DNA of 64,000 nt from JACRCT01 sp049841135 (lineage in GTDB: Bacteria; Myxococcota; Myxococcia; Myxococcales; UBA5297), in contig JASGHK010000001.1 of the NCBI GenBank assembly GCA_049841135.1, forward strand, positions 744,001 through 808,000. The letters run 5' to 3'. Below the pieces are notes generated by a model. That model was not told where the DNA came from. It was given only the letters and a program-made list of their open reading frames with translations, and ran no database searches. The position numbers were made by a program, and so were the translations under genes. Of this stretch, positions 54,942 to 64,000 are shown piece by piece; within the stretch, counting starts at the first letter, position 1; each line of letters begins with the position of its first letter.

Positions 54942-55408
54942 AGTGGAAGGCGGACCTGACGTCGCGAGCTCGGGTGTTCAGGCCCAGGACCATCTGGGAA
55001 TCCCGGAAGTGCACTCAGCCACCTGAGCATCCCAGCCCGCGCAGGCGGGCTTCGCAGTGTCAGGCGCGACTTCAGTCGCCGGCTCTACGGCGGTGACGCC
55101 GGGCCGCCGCCGTCTTCCATGACGGCGAGCGGGTATCGGGCGGCGGCTGGATCGATGGGGTGCTGGCGGCTGAAGCCGCGCCTGACGTTTAAGAGCCTGC
55201 CTGCGCAGGCTGAGTGGAAGGCGGACCTGACGCCGCCAGCTCGGGTGTTCAGGCCCAGGACCATCTGGGAATCCCGGAAGTGCACTCAGCCACCTGAGCA
55301 TCCCAGCCCGCGCAGGCGGGCTTCGCAGTGTCAGGCGCGACTTCAGTCGCCCGGCTCTACGGCGGTGACGCCGGACCAGGCCGCCGTCTTCTTATGACGG
55401 CGAGCGGC
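54815..55408 (+). repeat. Tandem duplication of the mnmA 3' end with palindromic element
   Basis: About 273 bases repeat: unit 1 from 54815, unit 2 from 55089, a partial unit 3 from 55361 to about 55408, all beginning ggcggtgacgccgg. Each full unit has a 188-bp element (54893-55080 and 55165-55351) whose ends are about 48-bp inverted repeats (ggcggctgaagccgcgcctg at the left). The 628-base gap from 54942 to 55569 holds only this array and a short leader for the next gene. Confidence 0.85.
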
Positions 55409-55569
55409 GGCTGGGTCGTGGCGCCGGCACCCGACTTTTCGCGCTTCACCGGACCCGCGCCTCTCCGCTAGGATTTTCGCCATTCAAAGATCAGGCGGCC
55501 CTTCCAGGGTGCAGCCGGGCCCCCTGGGCAACGGGACTCCTCCCGTGGGACTTGTTCGAGGAGCCACCT

Positions 55570-56532
55570 TTGGACACGACCCGCCGCAAGGCACGCGCCG
55601 CCTCCATCTCCGTCTTCTCCAACGCCAGCCTCGTGGCCGGAAAGCTCGTCATCGGGCTGCTCACGGGCTCGGTGTCGGTCATCTCCGAGGCCATCCACTC
55701 CGCGGTCGATCTGGTCGCGGCGGGCATCGCCCTCTTCGCGGTCAAGACCGCCACCAAGCCCGCCGACAAGGACCACGCCTACGGCCACGGAAAGATCGAG
55801 AACGTCTCCGGCACCGTCGAGGCCATCCTCATCTTCCTGGCGGCCGCGTGGATCGTCTACGAGGCCATCCACAAGCTTCTGCACAAGACGCCGGTGGAGA
55901 TGCCGGGGCTGGGCGTGGCCGTCATGGCCGCCTCGTCCGTCGCCAACTACCTCGTCTCCCGCATGCTCTTCCGCGTGGGCAAGGAGACCGACTCCATCGC
56001 GCTGCAGGCCGACGCCTGGCACCTGCGCACCGACGTGTGGACCTCGGCGGGCGTCATGTGCGGCCTGCTGGTCATCATGCTCACCCGCTGGCTCCTCCCG
56101 GCCGTGGACCTGTGGTGGCTCGACCCGGTGGCGGCCATGGCCGTGGCGCTGCTCATCGTCAAGGCGGCCTGGGACCTCACCCGCGAGTCGCTCAAGGACG
56201 TGATGGACGAGAGCCTGCCGGAAGACGAGCAGCGCTGGATCGTCGAGCACGTGAGCACCGCCGCCGGCGTGCTCGGCTTCCACGGCCTGCGCACCCGCAA
56301 GTCCGGGCCGCAGCGCTTCGTCGACTTCCACCTCCTGGTCGACCGGAGCATGTCGGTCGAGACCTCGCACCGGCTGGCCCACGACGTCAGCGGCGCCATC
56401 AAGGCGCGCTTCGAGGGAGCGAGCGTCACCATCCACGTCGAGCCGTGCGACGGGCGCTGCAAGCCCTCCTGCCTGGAAGGCTGCCTGCTGACCGCCGCGG
56501 ATCGGGACGCGCGCCACAAGAAGTCGGCCTAG
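55570..56532 (+). CDS. Cation diffusion facilitator (CDF) family metal transporter
   Basis: A 320-residue inner-membrane antiporter from TTG 55570 (gaggag six bases upstream). An in-frame TTG at 55552 is less likely. Six helices carry the two HxxxD zinc sites: HSAVD in SEAIHSAVDL and HLRTD in DAWHLRTDVW. A cytoplasmic domain (HGLRTRKSGPQRFVDFHLLV) follows. The C-terminus holds a Cys-rich segment (CDGRCKPSCLEGC), probably metal-binding. It exports Zn2+, Fe2+ or Co2+ in exchange for protons. Confidence 0.93.
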   Translation: MDTTRRKARAASISVFSNASLVAGKLVIGLLTGSVSVISEAIHSAVDLVAAGIALFAVKTATKPADKDHAYGHGKIENVSGTVEAILIFLAAAWIVYEAIHKLLHKTPVEMPGLGVAVMAASSVANYLVSRMLFRVGKETDSIALQADAWHLRTDVWTSAGVMCGLLVIMLTRWLLPAVDLWWLDPVAAMAVALLIVKAAWDLTRESLKDVMDESLPEDEQRWIVEHVSTAAGVLGFHGLRTRKSGPQRFVDFHLLVDRSMSVETSHRLAHDVSGAIKARFEGASVTIHVEPCDGRCKPSCLEGCLLTAADRDARHKKSA

Positions 56533-56574
56533 CCGCAGCCCCCCGGCCGAGACGTCGTTGCCGGGCTCCCCCGT

Positions 56575-57942
56575 GTGCAAGCTTGGGCAGCAGCACTGGG
56601 GCCCCCTTTGAACGCCGAGCATCCGCCTGCGCCTGAAGCTCCCGCCGCGACTCAGCCAGCCGCCGCCACTGCAGCGCCAAGCCTGGGGGAGCTGCTCAAG
56701 GCCTCGCTCTTCCTGGGCGCGGTCGGCTTTGGTGGCGGCCTGAGCGTGCTGGGGCTCATCGAGTCGCTCGCCGTCCAGCGCCGTCGCTGGCTGACCCCGG
56801 AGCAGTTCGCGAGCACCGCCACCATCGCCCAGATGCTCCCGGGCGGGGCGGCCGCCAATGCCCTGGCGGCGCTGGGCCTGCGCTTCGGGGGCGTGCGCGG
56901 CGCCGCTGCCTGCTACCTGGGCTTCGTCCTTCCGGGAGCCACGGCGGTGCTGGTCCTGGCCATGGCCTACCAGCGCTTCGGCGCCTTGCCGGACGCAGCG
57001 GCGTTCCTGGGCGGGCTCAACGCGGCGGTGGTGGGCATCGTGCTGGCCATCGCGGTGCGCATGTCGCGCACCAGCGTCGCCCAGCTCTGGCAGATGGGCG
57101 TCGCCGCCGGGGCGCTGCTCTTGTCGCTGCTGGGGGGCGCCGGCTCGGGCGAGGTCGCGCTCCTGGGCATCGCCTCCGGCCTCCTCTGGGATCTGGGTCT
57201 GCGGCGCGCGAAGCTGCTCAGCCCTCGGCGGCTCTTCCGGCCCCGGCCGGTGCCGCCGGCGGCGCTGCCCGAGGAGGGGTCCCCGCTCTCCCCGCCCCTG
57301 CCCGAGCTTCCACCGGCGTCGAAGCCGGACAAGAGCGAGCGAGCGAAGACGCACCACCACCTGCCGGCGCTGCTGGTGGCGGCGCTGGCCGGTCCCCTGC
57401 TCTTCCAGACCCTGGCCGACTTGGCGTCGCTGGCGGTCGTCTGCTTCCGCACCGGCCTGGGCGCCTATGGCGGCGGCTTCGCGGCCATCCCCTCGCTGCA
57501 GGCGCAGGTCACGGCTCACCACTGGTTGACCGAGGCGCAGTTCGCGGACGCGGTGGCGGTGGGCAAGCTCACCCCGGGGCCGGTGCTGCTGGCGGCCACC
57601 TTCGTGGGCTACCTGCGCTCGGGCATCCCAGGGGCCGTCGTCGGGACGCTCGCCGTCTTCGCCGCCCCGTTCGTGCTGGCGGTGACGCTCAACTCCTGGC
57701 TCGAGCAGGCGCGCAGCAGCCGCTGGATGCGCGCCGCGCTCCTCGGGCTGACCCCGAGCGTCGTGGGGCTGATGATCGCCGCGGCGCTCACCCTGGGGGC
57801 CGGCGTCCGCTCGGGGATTGGCGCGGCCATCGCCGCTGCGGTCGCGCTCACGCTCATCCGCTTCGACCGGGTGAACCCGGTGGCGATGCTCGCGCTGGGT
57901 GGGGCGGCGCGCGTCCTCTATGGCCTCGCTGGCGGAGATTAG
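56575..57942 (+). CDS. chrA: ChrA-like chromate/anion transporter
   Basis: A 455-residue membrane protein with two homologous halves, each with a GGG loop and a Pro-containing motif: GAVGFGGGLSVLGLIESLAV with AQMLPGG in the first, and TGLGAYGGGFAAIPSLQAQV with GKLTPGP in the second. A Pro-rich cytoplasmic linker joins them. The GTG at 56575 is the longest start; a TTG at 56608 has a ggggc-type site and may be the real one. It exports chromate or related anions. No chrB or regulator beside it. Confidence 0.9.
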   Translation: MQAWAAALGPPLNAEHPPAPEAPAATQPAAATAAPSLGELLKASLFLGAVGFGGGLSVLGLIESLAVQRRRWLTPEQFASTATIAQMLPGGAAANALAALGLRFGGVRGAAACYLGFVLPGATAVLVLAMAYQRFGALPDAAAFLGGLNAAVVGIVLAIAVRMSRTSVAQLWQMGVAAGALLLSLLGGAGSGEVALLGIASGLLWDLGLRRAKLLSPRRLFRPRPVPPAALPEEGSPLSPPLPELPPASKPDKSERAKTHHHLPALLVAALAGPLLFQTLADLASLAVVCFRTGLGAYGGGFAAIPSLQAQVTAHHWLTEAQFADAVAVGKLTPGPVLLAATFVGYLRSGIPGAVVGTLAVFAAPFVLAVTLNSWLEQARSSRWMRAALLGLTPSVVGLMIAAALTLGAGVRSGIGAAIAAAVALTLIRFDRVNPVAMLALGGAARVLYGLAGGD

Positions 57943-58307
57943 GTGTGTAGTACCCGGCCTCTGTGCCGGGGGCACCTTCCATGGAATGAACGTCTGGGGC
58001 GCGCTGGCGGAGTTGCCAGCCTCCGCGCCGGGGCGCCCTCACGATAGATAGTGGGGATTCGAGGCGCGCCGACGCCGCCGCATCCTCCCGCCAGTGAGTG
58101 AGAGGGTAACGACCCCGTAGCCGTATCCACGCGTCTCTTACGTGGCTGCCGTTGAGGGCCCGAGGCGCTCCTCTCGTTTCGTCAGCACGCTTCGGATGCT
58201 CACTTTCGCAAGGCGGCCTGGCGCGGGGGCCGGCAGCTCCGTCAGTGCGCCCACGATGCTCTAATTCGTGAGGATGCCCCCGGCGCGGAGGCCGGGTACT
58301 ACACAAC
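57941..58307. repeat. Palindromic element bounded by about 36-bp inverted repeats
   Basis: Left (57941-57978) and right (58268-58307) arms are inverted and about 90 percent identical (tgtgtagtacccggcctc at the left end). A third, shorter related copy (gcctccgcgccgggg) lies inside at about 58018. The 465-base gap 57943-58407 contains no gene apart from the hairpin at its end. Confidence 0.7.
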
Positions 58308-58350
58308 TCGGCGCGCCTCTGATCTCTACTTCCGTAGTCTCAAGACGCAC

Positions 58351-58384
58351 GAAGGCCCCGGCACGCCATCGTGCCGGGGCCTTC
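58351..58384 (-). terminator. Hairpin at the end of the mosaic lipoprotein gene
   Basis: A perfect 14-bp stem (58351-58364 with 58371-58384) with a 6-base loop, about 24 bases after the stop at 58408. The following minus strand reads gtgcgtctt, so the T tract is poor. Confidence 0.65.
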
Positions 58385-58407
58385 GACTTCAGCGTTCCTT
58401 CAGCCGA

Positions 58408-61400
58408 CTACGGGCAGCCGCGCGAGCCCAGCCCGTCGAAGGTGTCGATGGCCTGGCTCTCCCAATCGACCGACGGGTCGAATGCGTCGTTGCTCGTCGT
58501 GTCGCCGCTCGCGACCGTGCACTTGCGGCGCAGGGTCGAGTCGAGCGTCGAGACGCTGTTGCCGGTCCACTCGCTGCCCGGGTCGGTGCCGACCTGGCCG
58601 ATGGAGTCGACGAGCTTGCCGCCGCAGATCAGCTCCAGCGCGTCGTCGCCGTTGAAGCTGGTGACGGCGTGCTTGACCGTGCACTTGGACAGCAGGTCGG
58701 CCGCCGCCGCGCCCGAGTTGCAGATGACCAGGGTCGCGCCCGCGGCGAGGGACCCGGTGCCGGTCCAGGTGTTCCCCGCGGTGGTGGCGCCGTTCGTGTA
58801 GAGCTTCACCTGGCAGGTCGTCAGGTCCACGGCCGCGCCGGTGCCGTTGTAGAGCTTCCAGCGCCTTGTTGTTGCTCGAGCCCTCGACGTACTCGCTGAA
58901 GATCATCGTGCCGAGCGCCGGGGCCTTGACGTCGATCGTCGCGGTGTTGGACGTCAGCGAGCCCGCGGAGGCCGACACGGTGACGCCGGTGGCCTCGGAG
59001 GCGCCACCGGTGAAGTCGAAGGTGGCGCTGCTCTGGCCGTTGGCCACCTGCACCGTGGCCGGAGCGCTGCCGCCGGTGCCCACCGTCAGGGTGACCGTGG
59101 TGTCGGCGGCCACCGGGACGTCGAACGCCACCGTCATGGTCAGCTTCCCGCCGGTGGTGACCGAGCCGGTCGCCGGCGAGAGGGTCAGCGCGGACGGAGC
59201 CGCGTCGGCCGCGAGCACCTTCACCGTGCCGGTGGCGCTGTCCGTGCCCAGCGTCGCGGTCACCGTGACCGCGGCGTTGGCGTTGACCGAGTTGAAGAGG
59301 ATCGGCGCGGAGGTCTGGCCGGCGGGCACCGTGACCTTGCCGCCCACCACCTGCAGGTCGGCCTGGGCCGCGGCGTCGACCGCGACCGCGACCTCGGTCG
59401 CCGTGGAGACCGGGGAGACCAGCGTGACCGCCATCGGGGTGTTGTAGGTCGTGGCGTTGGTCAGCCCGGCGCGCAGCGTGCCGGTCGCCGGGACGATGGC
59501 CGCGAGCTTGGCCGGGGCCGGAGCGCCCGCGACGAGGTCGCCCGCGGCGCGCGGCTCGATCTTCGAGTTGCTGTGGTCGAAGTGGAGGATGCCGGTGATC
59601 GACGTGTAGGTGTCGCCCTGCGCCGGCTTGACGGGCACGTGGAAGATGAAGTCGTGGACGCGCAGCGCGCCGGTGACCTCGAACTCCCACGGACTCGACG
59701 TGTCGCTGGCCGCCGGGGTCGGGTTCGGGTTGGTGACGGTGACGTTGTTGACCTGGACGAGGACCGCCTCGAGCGCGGCGGCGCGGGCGCCACCGGTGGC
59801 GATCTCCGCGGGCTGCACCACGGTGGGCTGCGGGGCCGCCTCGTTGTTGCTGGCGTCGACGACGACCTCCACCGAGGTCAGCTCCTTCTCGCCGTAGTAG
59901 TCGGCCAGGGTGCCGGTCTTGATGGTCACGCGGTCGCCGACCTTCACCGTCGGGGCCGCGCCCAGGAAGCAGAGCACGCCGCTGTTGTCGGCGCCGTTGT
60001 AGCCCGTGTCGGTCTCCTTGACCTGCACGAAGAAGCCGCGGCTCGACAGCCCGGTCACCAGCACGTTCTTGAGCGCCACCGCGTCGCCGATCTTCACCGT
60101 GCCGTCCTTGACCGCGTAGATGGTCGACGAGCACGCCTGCGAGCCGGGGTTGCTCTCGTTCTTGCACGCGTCGCACAGGTCGCCCTTGCCGTCGGCGTCG
60201 GCGTCCGCCTGGTCCACGTTGGCGACGTTGGGGCAGTTGTCCTTGGCGTCGACGATGCCGTCGCCGTCGGCGTCGTTGCTGACGAACTGCGGGCAGTCGG
60301 TGCGGTCGGCGGCCAGCGGGCAGACGTCGCAGGCGTCGCCTTCGCCGTCGTTGTCCTCGTCGGCCTGCGCGCCGTTGTCCATCGGGCGGATGGGGTTGAA
60401 GACCTTCGGGCAGTTGTCCTGGTCGTCGGAGATGCCGTCGCCGTCCTGGTCGCCGGGCTTGGGCAGGCCGTCGTACACGGTCGAGCCGTTGACGCTGGCG
60501 TTGACCGGGCAGCCGGAGGTGCAGGTGCGCTGCGGCTGGCAGGTGGGCTCGCGGTCGGGGGCGGCGTTGCACTTGAAGAGCGGGTACTTGCTGGTCTCGG
60601 AGCTGGTCAGCGCGGAGAGGCTCTTGCCCACCTCGCGCTGGGCGCAGACCTTCTTGGAGACGGTGCAGACGTCGAGGGTGTCGCAGGTACCGCCGTCGGA
60701 GAAGGCGGAGACGACGTTGGCGTCGCCGAAGAGCACCTTGCCGCCGCGCATGACCATCGCCACGTCCTTGGGCTCGGCCTCGATGACGGCGCGGTGATCG
60801 ACGCGGCCGCGCTTGGCGAAGATGGCGATGTCGGCGACCAGGCCCGCCTTGAGCGTGCCGACCACGTCGTCGGTGGCGGTGGCGCGGGCGGCGTTGGCGG
60901 TGACCATCAGCCAGATGCCTTCGTCGCTGAAGAAGTGGTCGAAGTAGGTGTCGTTGAGGTCCGCGGCGCACTTGAGCTCGCGCAGCAGGTTCATCGAGCC
61001 CGAGGGCAGCCAGTCGGTGCCCAGCGCGACGAGCACGCCCATGCGCGCGTACATGGGGACGCTGGCGGTGTCGCCGTAGAGGCTGACGTTGGAGCGCGGC
61101 GACCAGATGAGGCGCGCGCCGTCCTTCTGCATGGCCTGGGCGTCGCTGGGCCGGCCGGCGATGCCGTGGATGAAGCTGGTCTTGTTGTTGACCATGTCGT
61201 GGCCGCCGCCCGAGGTGCCCTCCAGGCAGAGGAACTCGTTGTGGGCGGCCTGGTTGATGCCCTCACCGACGTGCGGCAGGTAGGCGTCGAGGCTGTTCCA
61301 GCTGGGGTCGTTGAAGGAGTAGCCGCAGCCGCTGGTGACCAGCGTGCCGGAGGAGTCGCCCAGCGGGAAGGTCTCGAACTCCACCGGCGTCTGGCCCAGG

Positions 61401-62173
61401 CCCTCCTGGTTGGAGGAGTCGAGGTTGCGCAGGAAGCCGGCGGCGTTACCGCTGCCCACGGTGGAGGTCGCCCCGCCCATGGCGAAGCGCAACTCGGCGA
61501 AGGCCACGGTGTCGGCCGAGGCGCCGCCCTTGATGTAGGTGCTCTGGATGTTGGTGTGGCCTTCCTTGCCCTTGCGCCAGTCGTGGCGGTGCTCGAAGCG
61601 CTCCTTGGGGATGGCGACGTCGAACGGCGCGGTGCTGGCGAAGGTGATGTGGTCGTGGGTGTTGATGAGGCCGGGGGAGACGACCGCGTCCGGGCAGGTG
61701 ATCTTGGTGGCGCCGGCGCCCTTGGCCGAGCAGTCGCAGTCGACGCAGGTGATCTTGCCGTTCTCCACCAGGACCTGGCCGCCGCGGTAGACGACGCCGG
61801 GGACCAGGACGGTGCCGGTCAGGAGCATCTTGGAGTCGCCGGCGACGGTCTCGCAGGTCTGCCCGTTGGGCGGGGTGGGCAGGTTGGTGTTGCAGGTGCG
61901 GATCTCGATCTCGCCCGGGGGCAGTCCGCCGTCCGGGTTGCCGGGGGTGGAGCCGTCGGGGGTGCCGGGCACGGAGCCATCGACGTCGCCCGGGATCGAC
62001 CCGTCCGTCTTGGGGAGGGATCCGTCGACCTCGCCGGGGGTCGACCCGTCGGTCTTGGGAGTCGAGGCGTCGGTCTTGCCTGGGATCTGGGCGTCGCCGT
62101 TTTCGGTCGGCGGCGGCGGACAGGCCGTCAGCGCCAGCAAAAGGGTGCAAAGCAGTGGGAAGAGGCGGGTCAT
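58408..62173 (-). CDS. Giant mosaic lipoprotein: amidohydrolase, thrombospondin type 3, OB-fold and lamin-tail domains (one frameshift)
   Basis: About 1254 residues from ATG 62173 (aaggag nine bases upstream). The lipobox is ALTAC. A Asp/Pro/Gly/Ser repeat linker (GSTPGEVDGSLPKTDGSIPG) follows. An amidohydrolase-type domain shows HDHITF (metal-binding HxH) and LGTDWLPSG (catalytic Asp). Thrombospondin type 3 calcium repeats come next (DQDGDGISDDQDNC, DADGDGIVDAKDNC), then an OB-fold-like region (VLVTGLSSRGFFVQV), beta-sandwich domains and a lamin-tail domain (FSEYVEGSSNN). The last part needs one base removed at 58852-58858 (coding gaagctc for gagctc). It is probably surface-displayed and may hydrolyse an amide or cyclic substrate. 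Confidence 0.85.
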
Positions 62174-62313
62174 TCCAGATGGCTCCTTCACCGTCGCTCC
62201 CCCGTCGAAGCGTTGGTGACGTGGTGTGGTGGGTTACGAGCGCCCCGCGGCCCGGGCGCCGGCTGGTCGAGCGACAGTGTCGCCCATCCCGCTTTGGGAT
62301 GCCAGCGCGGACA

Positions 62314-62344
62314 TTGCGGCGTGGGGCCCCCTCAGGACTAGAAT
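62314..62344 (+). promoter_or_regulatory. Candidate promoter of the HAD gene
   Basis: TTGCGG (62314-62319) and TAGAAT (62339-62344) with a 19-base spacer in the divergent region between the mosaic lipoprotein and the HAD gene. The -10 is a good match; the spacer is long. Confidence 0.3.
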
Positions 62345-62398
62345 GCCGGGTTTCGTACGTTGGCGGGCCGAGGGATGACCCGCTTGGAGGGTTTCACC

Positions 62399-63079
62399 GT
62401 GCGTGCCGCAGCCGTCCTCTTCGATTCGTTCGGGACCCTGTTCGAGGTCGAGCCCCTGCGCGAGCGGCTGGTCTGCATCGGCCTGGCGCCCCGCGAGCTT
62501 GAGGTCTGGCTCGCCCGGACCTTCCGCGACGGCATCGCGCTCTCGGCCACGGGGACCTTCCGGATGTTCCACGAGGTGGCCTCCAGCGCGTTGAAGACGC
62601 TGATCGCCGAGCTCGGCAACCGGCCGGACCCGGAGAAGGTCCAGGACGTGCTCACCGGCTTCGGCGAGCTGACCCCGGCCAAGGACATGAAGCTGGCGAT
62701 GGAGCAGCTGCGCCAGGCCGGCAGCCAGCTGGCGGTGCTGACCAACGCCTCGGCCATGACCGCCAAGACGCTCTTGGCCAAGGCCGGCACGCTGGAGCTG
62801 GTGGAGCGGGTGTTCTCGGTGGACGAGGTCGGGCACTGGAAGCCCTTTCCCCAGCCCTTCCAGCACGCCGCGCAGCTCCTGCGGTTCGAGCCCGAGCGGA
62901 TCGCCTACGTGTCCTCGGACCCGTGGGAGGTCCAGGGAGCGCGCGCGACGGGGCTCTTCGGGATCCTCCTGCAGCGGCGCGGCGGCCACCACCAGCCGGC
63001 CATGCCGCCGCCGGATTTGACCATCGCGAGCCTGTCCGAGCTGGCGCAGGTGGGGTTGCACTTCGACCCGACCGCGTAG
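62399..63079 (+). CDS. HAD-superfamily hydrolase (haloacid dehalogenase-like)
   Basis: A 226-residue protein from GTG 62399, preferred because of a perfect ggaggg seven bases upstream. HAD motifs: AVLFDSFGTLF (motif I, DxxGT form), AVLTNAS (motif II), GHWKPFPQPF (motif III Lys) and SSDPWEVQGAR (motif IV Asp). The DSFGT form of motif I is characteristic of type II haloacid dehalogenase-like proteins, although many act as phosphatases. Substrate unknown. It is divergent from the mosaic lipoprotein. Confidence 0.88.
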   Translation: MRAAAVLFDSFGTLFEVEPLRERLVCIGLAPRELEVWLARTFRDGIALSATGTFRMFHEVASSALKTLIAELGNRPDPEKVQDVLTGFGELTPAKDMKLAMEQLRQAGSQLAVLTNASAMTAKTLLAKAGTLELVERVFSVDEVGHWKPFPQPFQHAAQLLRFEPERIAYVSSDPWEVQGARATGLFGILLQRRGGHHQPAMPPPDLTIASLSELAQVGLHFDPTA

Positions 63080-63105
63080 CGGCTCCTCAATCTGTCCTGT
63101 CCCCT

Positions 63106-63353
63106 GTGGTTGCGGGCGTCCCGCCCGCCTTGTGTCGGGACAGCCTGAGGCCAGGTGGTTGCGGGCGTCCCGCCCGCCTGATGCCGGCGCAGTTTGAGGG
63201 CCTTGTCGTCCCGCCTTGATCCTGATGGCGGGCGGGACGCCCGCAACCACAGGGCCTTCCAACTCCCTCAAAGGGACCCCTCTTCAAGCAAGGAGGGCAC
63301 CTCTCTGAGCGCCGCCAATCCAGAGGTCCTGCGGGCGGGACGCCCGCAACCAC
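63106..63353. repeat. Four copies of a gtggttgcgggcgtcccgcc element, two direct and two inverted
   Basis: Copies lie at 63106-63129 and 63155-63178 (direct) and 63227-63250 and 63331-63353 (inverted). A longer shared stretch (accacagggcc then tccaactccctcaaa) follows each of the two inverted copies. The 371-base gap 63080-63451 holds no gene besides this cluster. Confidence 0.75.
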
Positions 63354-63451
63354 AGGGCCCTCCAACTCCCTCAAATGAAAGTGGGACAGACTACCGGCAG
63401 ACCTCGGCTCCAGGAAGGACGCGCGGGTCACCCGTCCATGATGCCGGAAAC

Positions 63452-63789
63452 TCAGTCCTTGGACTTCTTCCCGGGCAGCAGCGCCCGGACCCGCGACCGC
63501 AGCGAGCCCAGGCGCTTGTCCGCACCGGCGAGGATTGGGAGCTTGAACATCGACTTGGCGAGCGAAGCCGCGAGGTCCATGGGCGTCGTGCCATGGGCCT
63601 CGATGCCGACCTTCACGCCCTGAAGCGAGTCCTCGAGCGCCCCGCGGGCGATGGTCTGCGTTCCGTCCGAACGGATTCGACCACCAGCCTCGCCACGACC
63701 GGCAGCTCGCCCTTCTCGGTCACCGCGGTGGTCTTTGCCTCGGCGAGCTCGGTCTTGGCCGGGTCCTTCGGAGAGCGGTCGTCGGTCAT
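63452..63789 (-). CDS. Uncharacterised small protein (one frameshift)
   Basis: About 112 residues from ATG 63789. A Lys/Asp/Glu-rich head (MTDDRSPKDPAKTELAEAK) is followed by a compact alpha/beta part (RIRSDGTQTIARGALEDSLQ and VKVGIEAHGTTPMDLAASLA) and a basic end (LLPGKKSKD). The frame breaks near 63680 where one base seems to be missing. Third-position GC and the consistent protein style support a real gene. No family recognised. Confidence 0.5.
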
Positions 63790-63829
63790 GGCCGAATGAA
63801 GGCCCGAACGGCGCCAGCGCGCAAGGACT

Positions 63830-64000
63830 CTACCGGGCGGCCTGCCGCCGTCGGCGCCCGGCCGTCTTCTTCCGGGGGTGGCGCGGCGGCCGCGAAGGCG
63901 CGAAGGCGTCCGGGGTGCGGCTGGCGACGACGGTGTTCCGGCGCTTCTGCTGGGTCGTCAGCAAGGGCCTGCGTGCCACCGAGGCCAAGGCAGCCGCGAC
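63830..64000 (-). CDS. Partial gene at window edge, basic C-terminal tail
   Basis: An open minus-strand frame from the window end to a tag at 63830-63832, 56 residues, ending in a very basic stretch (HPRKKTAGRRRRQAAR). Only the C-terminus is visible, so function cannot be told. The length and the natural stop make it a plausible but unproven gene. Confidence 0.35.
   Translation of the reverse strand, partial: VAAALASVARRPLLTTQQKRRNTVVASRTPDAFAPSRPPRHPRKKTAGRRRRQAAR

Noticed and set aside
54942..55569. A small gene inside the tandem-repeat region
   Set aside because: All open frames here are mnmA fragments or palindromic repeat, with no ribosome site and no family match.
59573..62341. A 922-codon plus-strand open frame opposite the mosaic lipoprotein
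   Set aside because: Low-complexity Val/Gly/Arg/Asp translation, antisense to a multi-domain protein.

Overview
The window is about 64 kb of very GC-rich DNA (strong G/C preference at codon third positions) from what looks like a member of the Myxococcota (former Deltaproteobacteria). The reasons are the gene content: many Cys-rich secreted lipoproteins with thrombospondin-type or EGF-like spacing, a Ser/Thr kinase with a Pro-rich tail, GYF and AgmX-like proteins, TPR/PEGA surface proteins, an ECF sigma/anti-sigma pair, and many short palindromic repeats between genes. No rRNA, tRNA, CRISPR array, IS element or prophage was seen. Twelve places in eleven genes need a single-base correction to keep the frame. 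Half of these are an extra A inside an expected GATC or GAGCTC, so most are probably assembly or base-calling errors rather than true pseudogenes; they are annotated as CDS with the break position given.

Layout. 1-7.7 kb: end of a diadenylate cyclase, a YbaK-type deacylase, then a three-gene secretion operon (5'-nucleotidase lipoprotein with CxC repeats, Cys-rich lipoprotein, outer-membrane beta-barrel) closed by a perfect terminator. 8-12 kb: a secreted trypsin-like protease, then a tightly coupled trio (BtaA-like DUF3419 protein, PlsC acyltransferase, Nudix-SnoaL fusion). 12-15.2 kb: VWA protein divergent from an ECF sigma factor and its membrane-anchored partner. 15.3-20.7 kb (minus): clpX, an uncharacterised protein, a GYF/AgmX-type envelope protein, an unknown protein and a TSUP permease. 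20.8-26.2 kb: Ser/Thr kinase followed by two paralogous TPR surface proteins flanking an inverted Cys-rich lipoprotein gene.

26.3-32.8 kb (minus) is the most unusual part. A 930-residue DUF2207-like membrane protein ends in a 43-residue tail of repeated Cys-His-Ser-Ala units. Its stop codon overlaps the start of a radical SAM/SPASM enzyme with a PqqD-like N-terminal domain, whose stop in turn overlaps the start of a coiled-coil/zinc-ribbon protein. This looks like a peptide-modification system acting on the tail of a membrane protein.

33-46.8 kb: pyridoxamine-oxidase-like and hemerythrin-like proteins, a divergent CorA, a Bax-inhibitor-1 family protein, oligoendopeptidase F, an AsmA-like protein, a DbpA-type RNA helicase, an HD hydrolase with coaD, an aldehyde:ferredoxin oxidoreductase with a MoaD/ThiS-like partner, and a reductase-like SDR. 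47-58 kb: a Lys/Glu/Ala-tailed protein, HEAT-repeat protein, AgmX-like protein, Ub-Mut7C-like protein, NYN-LOTUS protein, a cysteine-biosynthesis unit (Rrf2 regulator and cysK), mnmA with a tandemly repeated 3' end, a CDF transporter and a ChrA-type transporter. 58.4-64 kb: a giant mosaic lipoprotein (amidohydrolase, thrombospondin type 3, OB-fold, lamin-tail), a HAD hydrolase, a repeat cluster, a small frameshifted gene and a partial gene at the edge.
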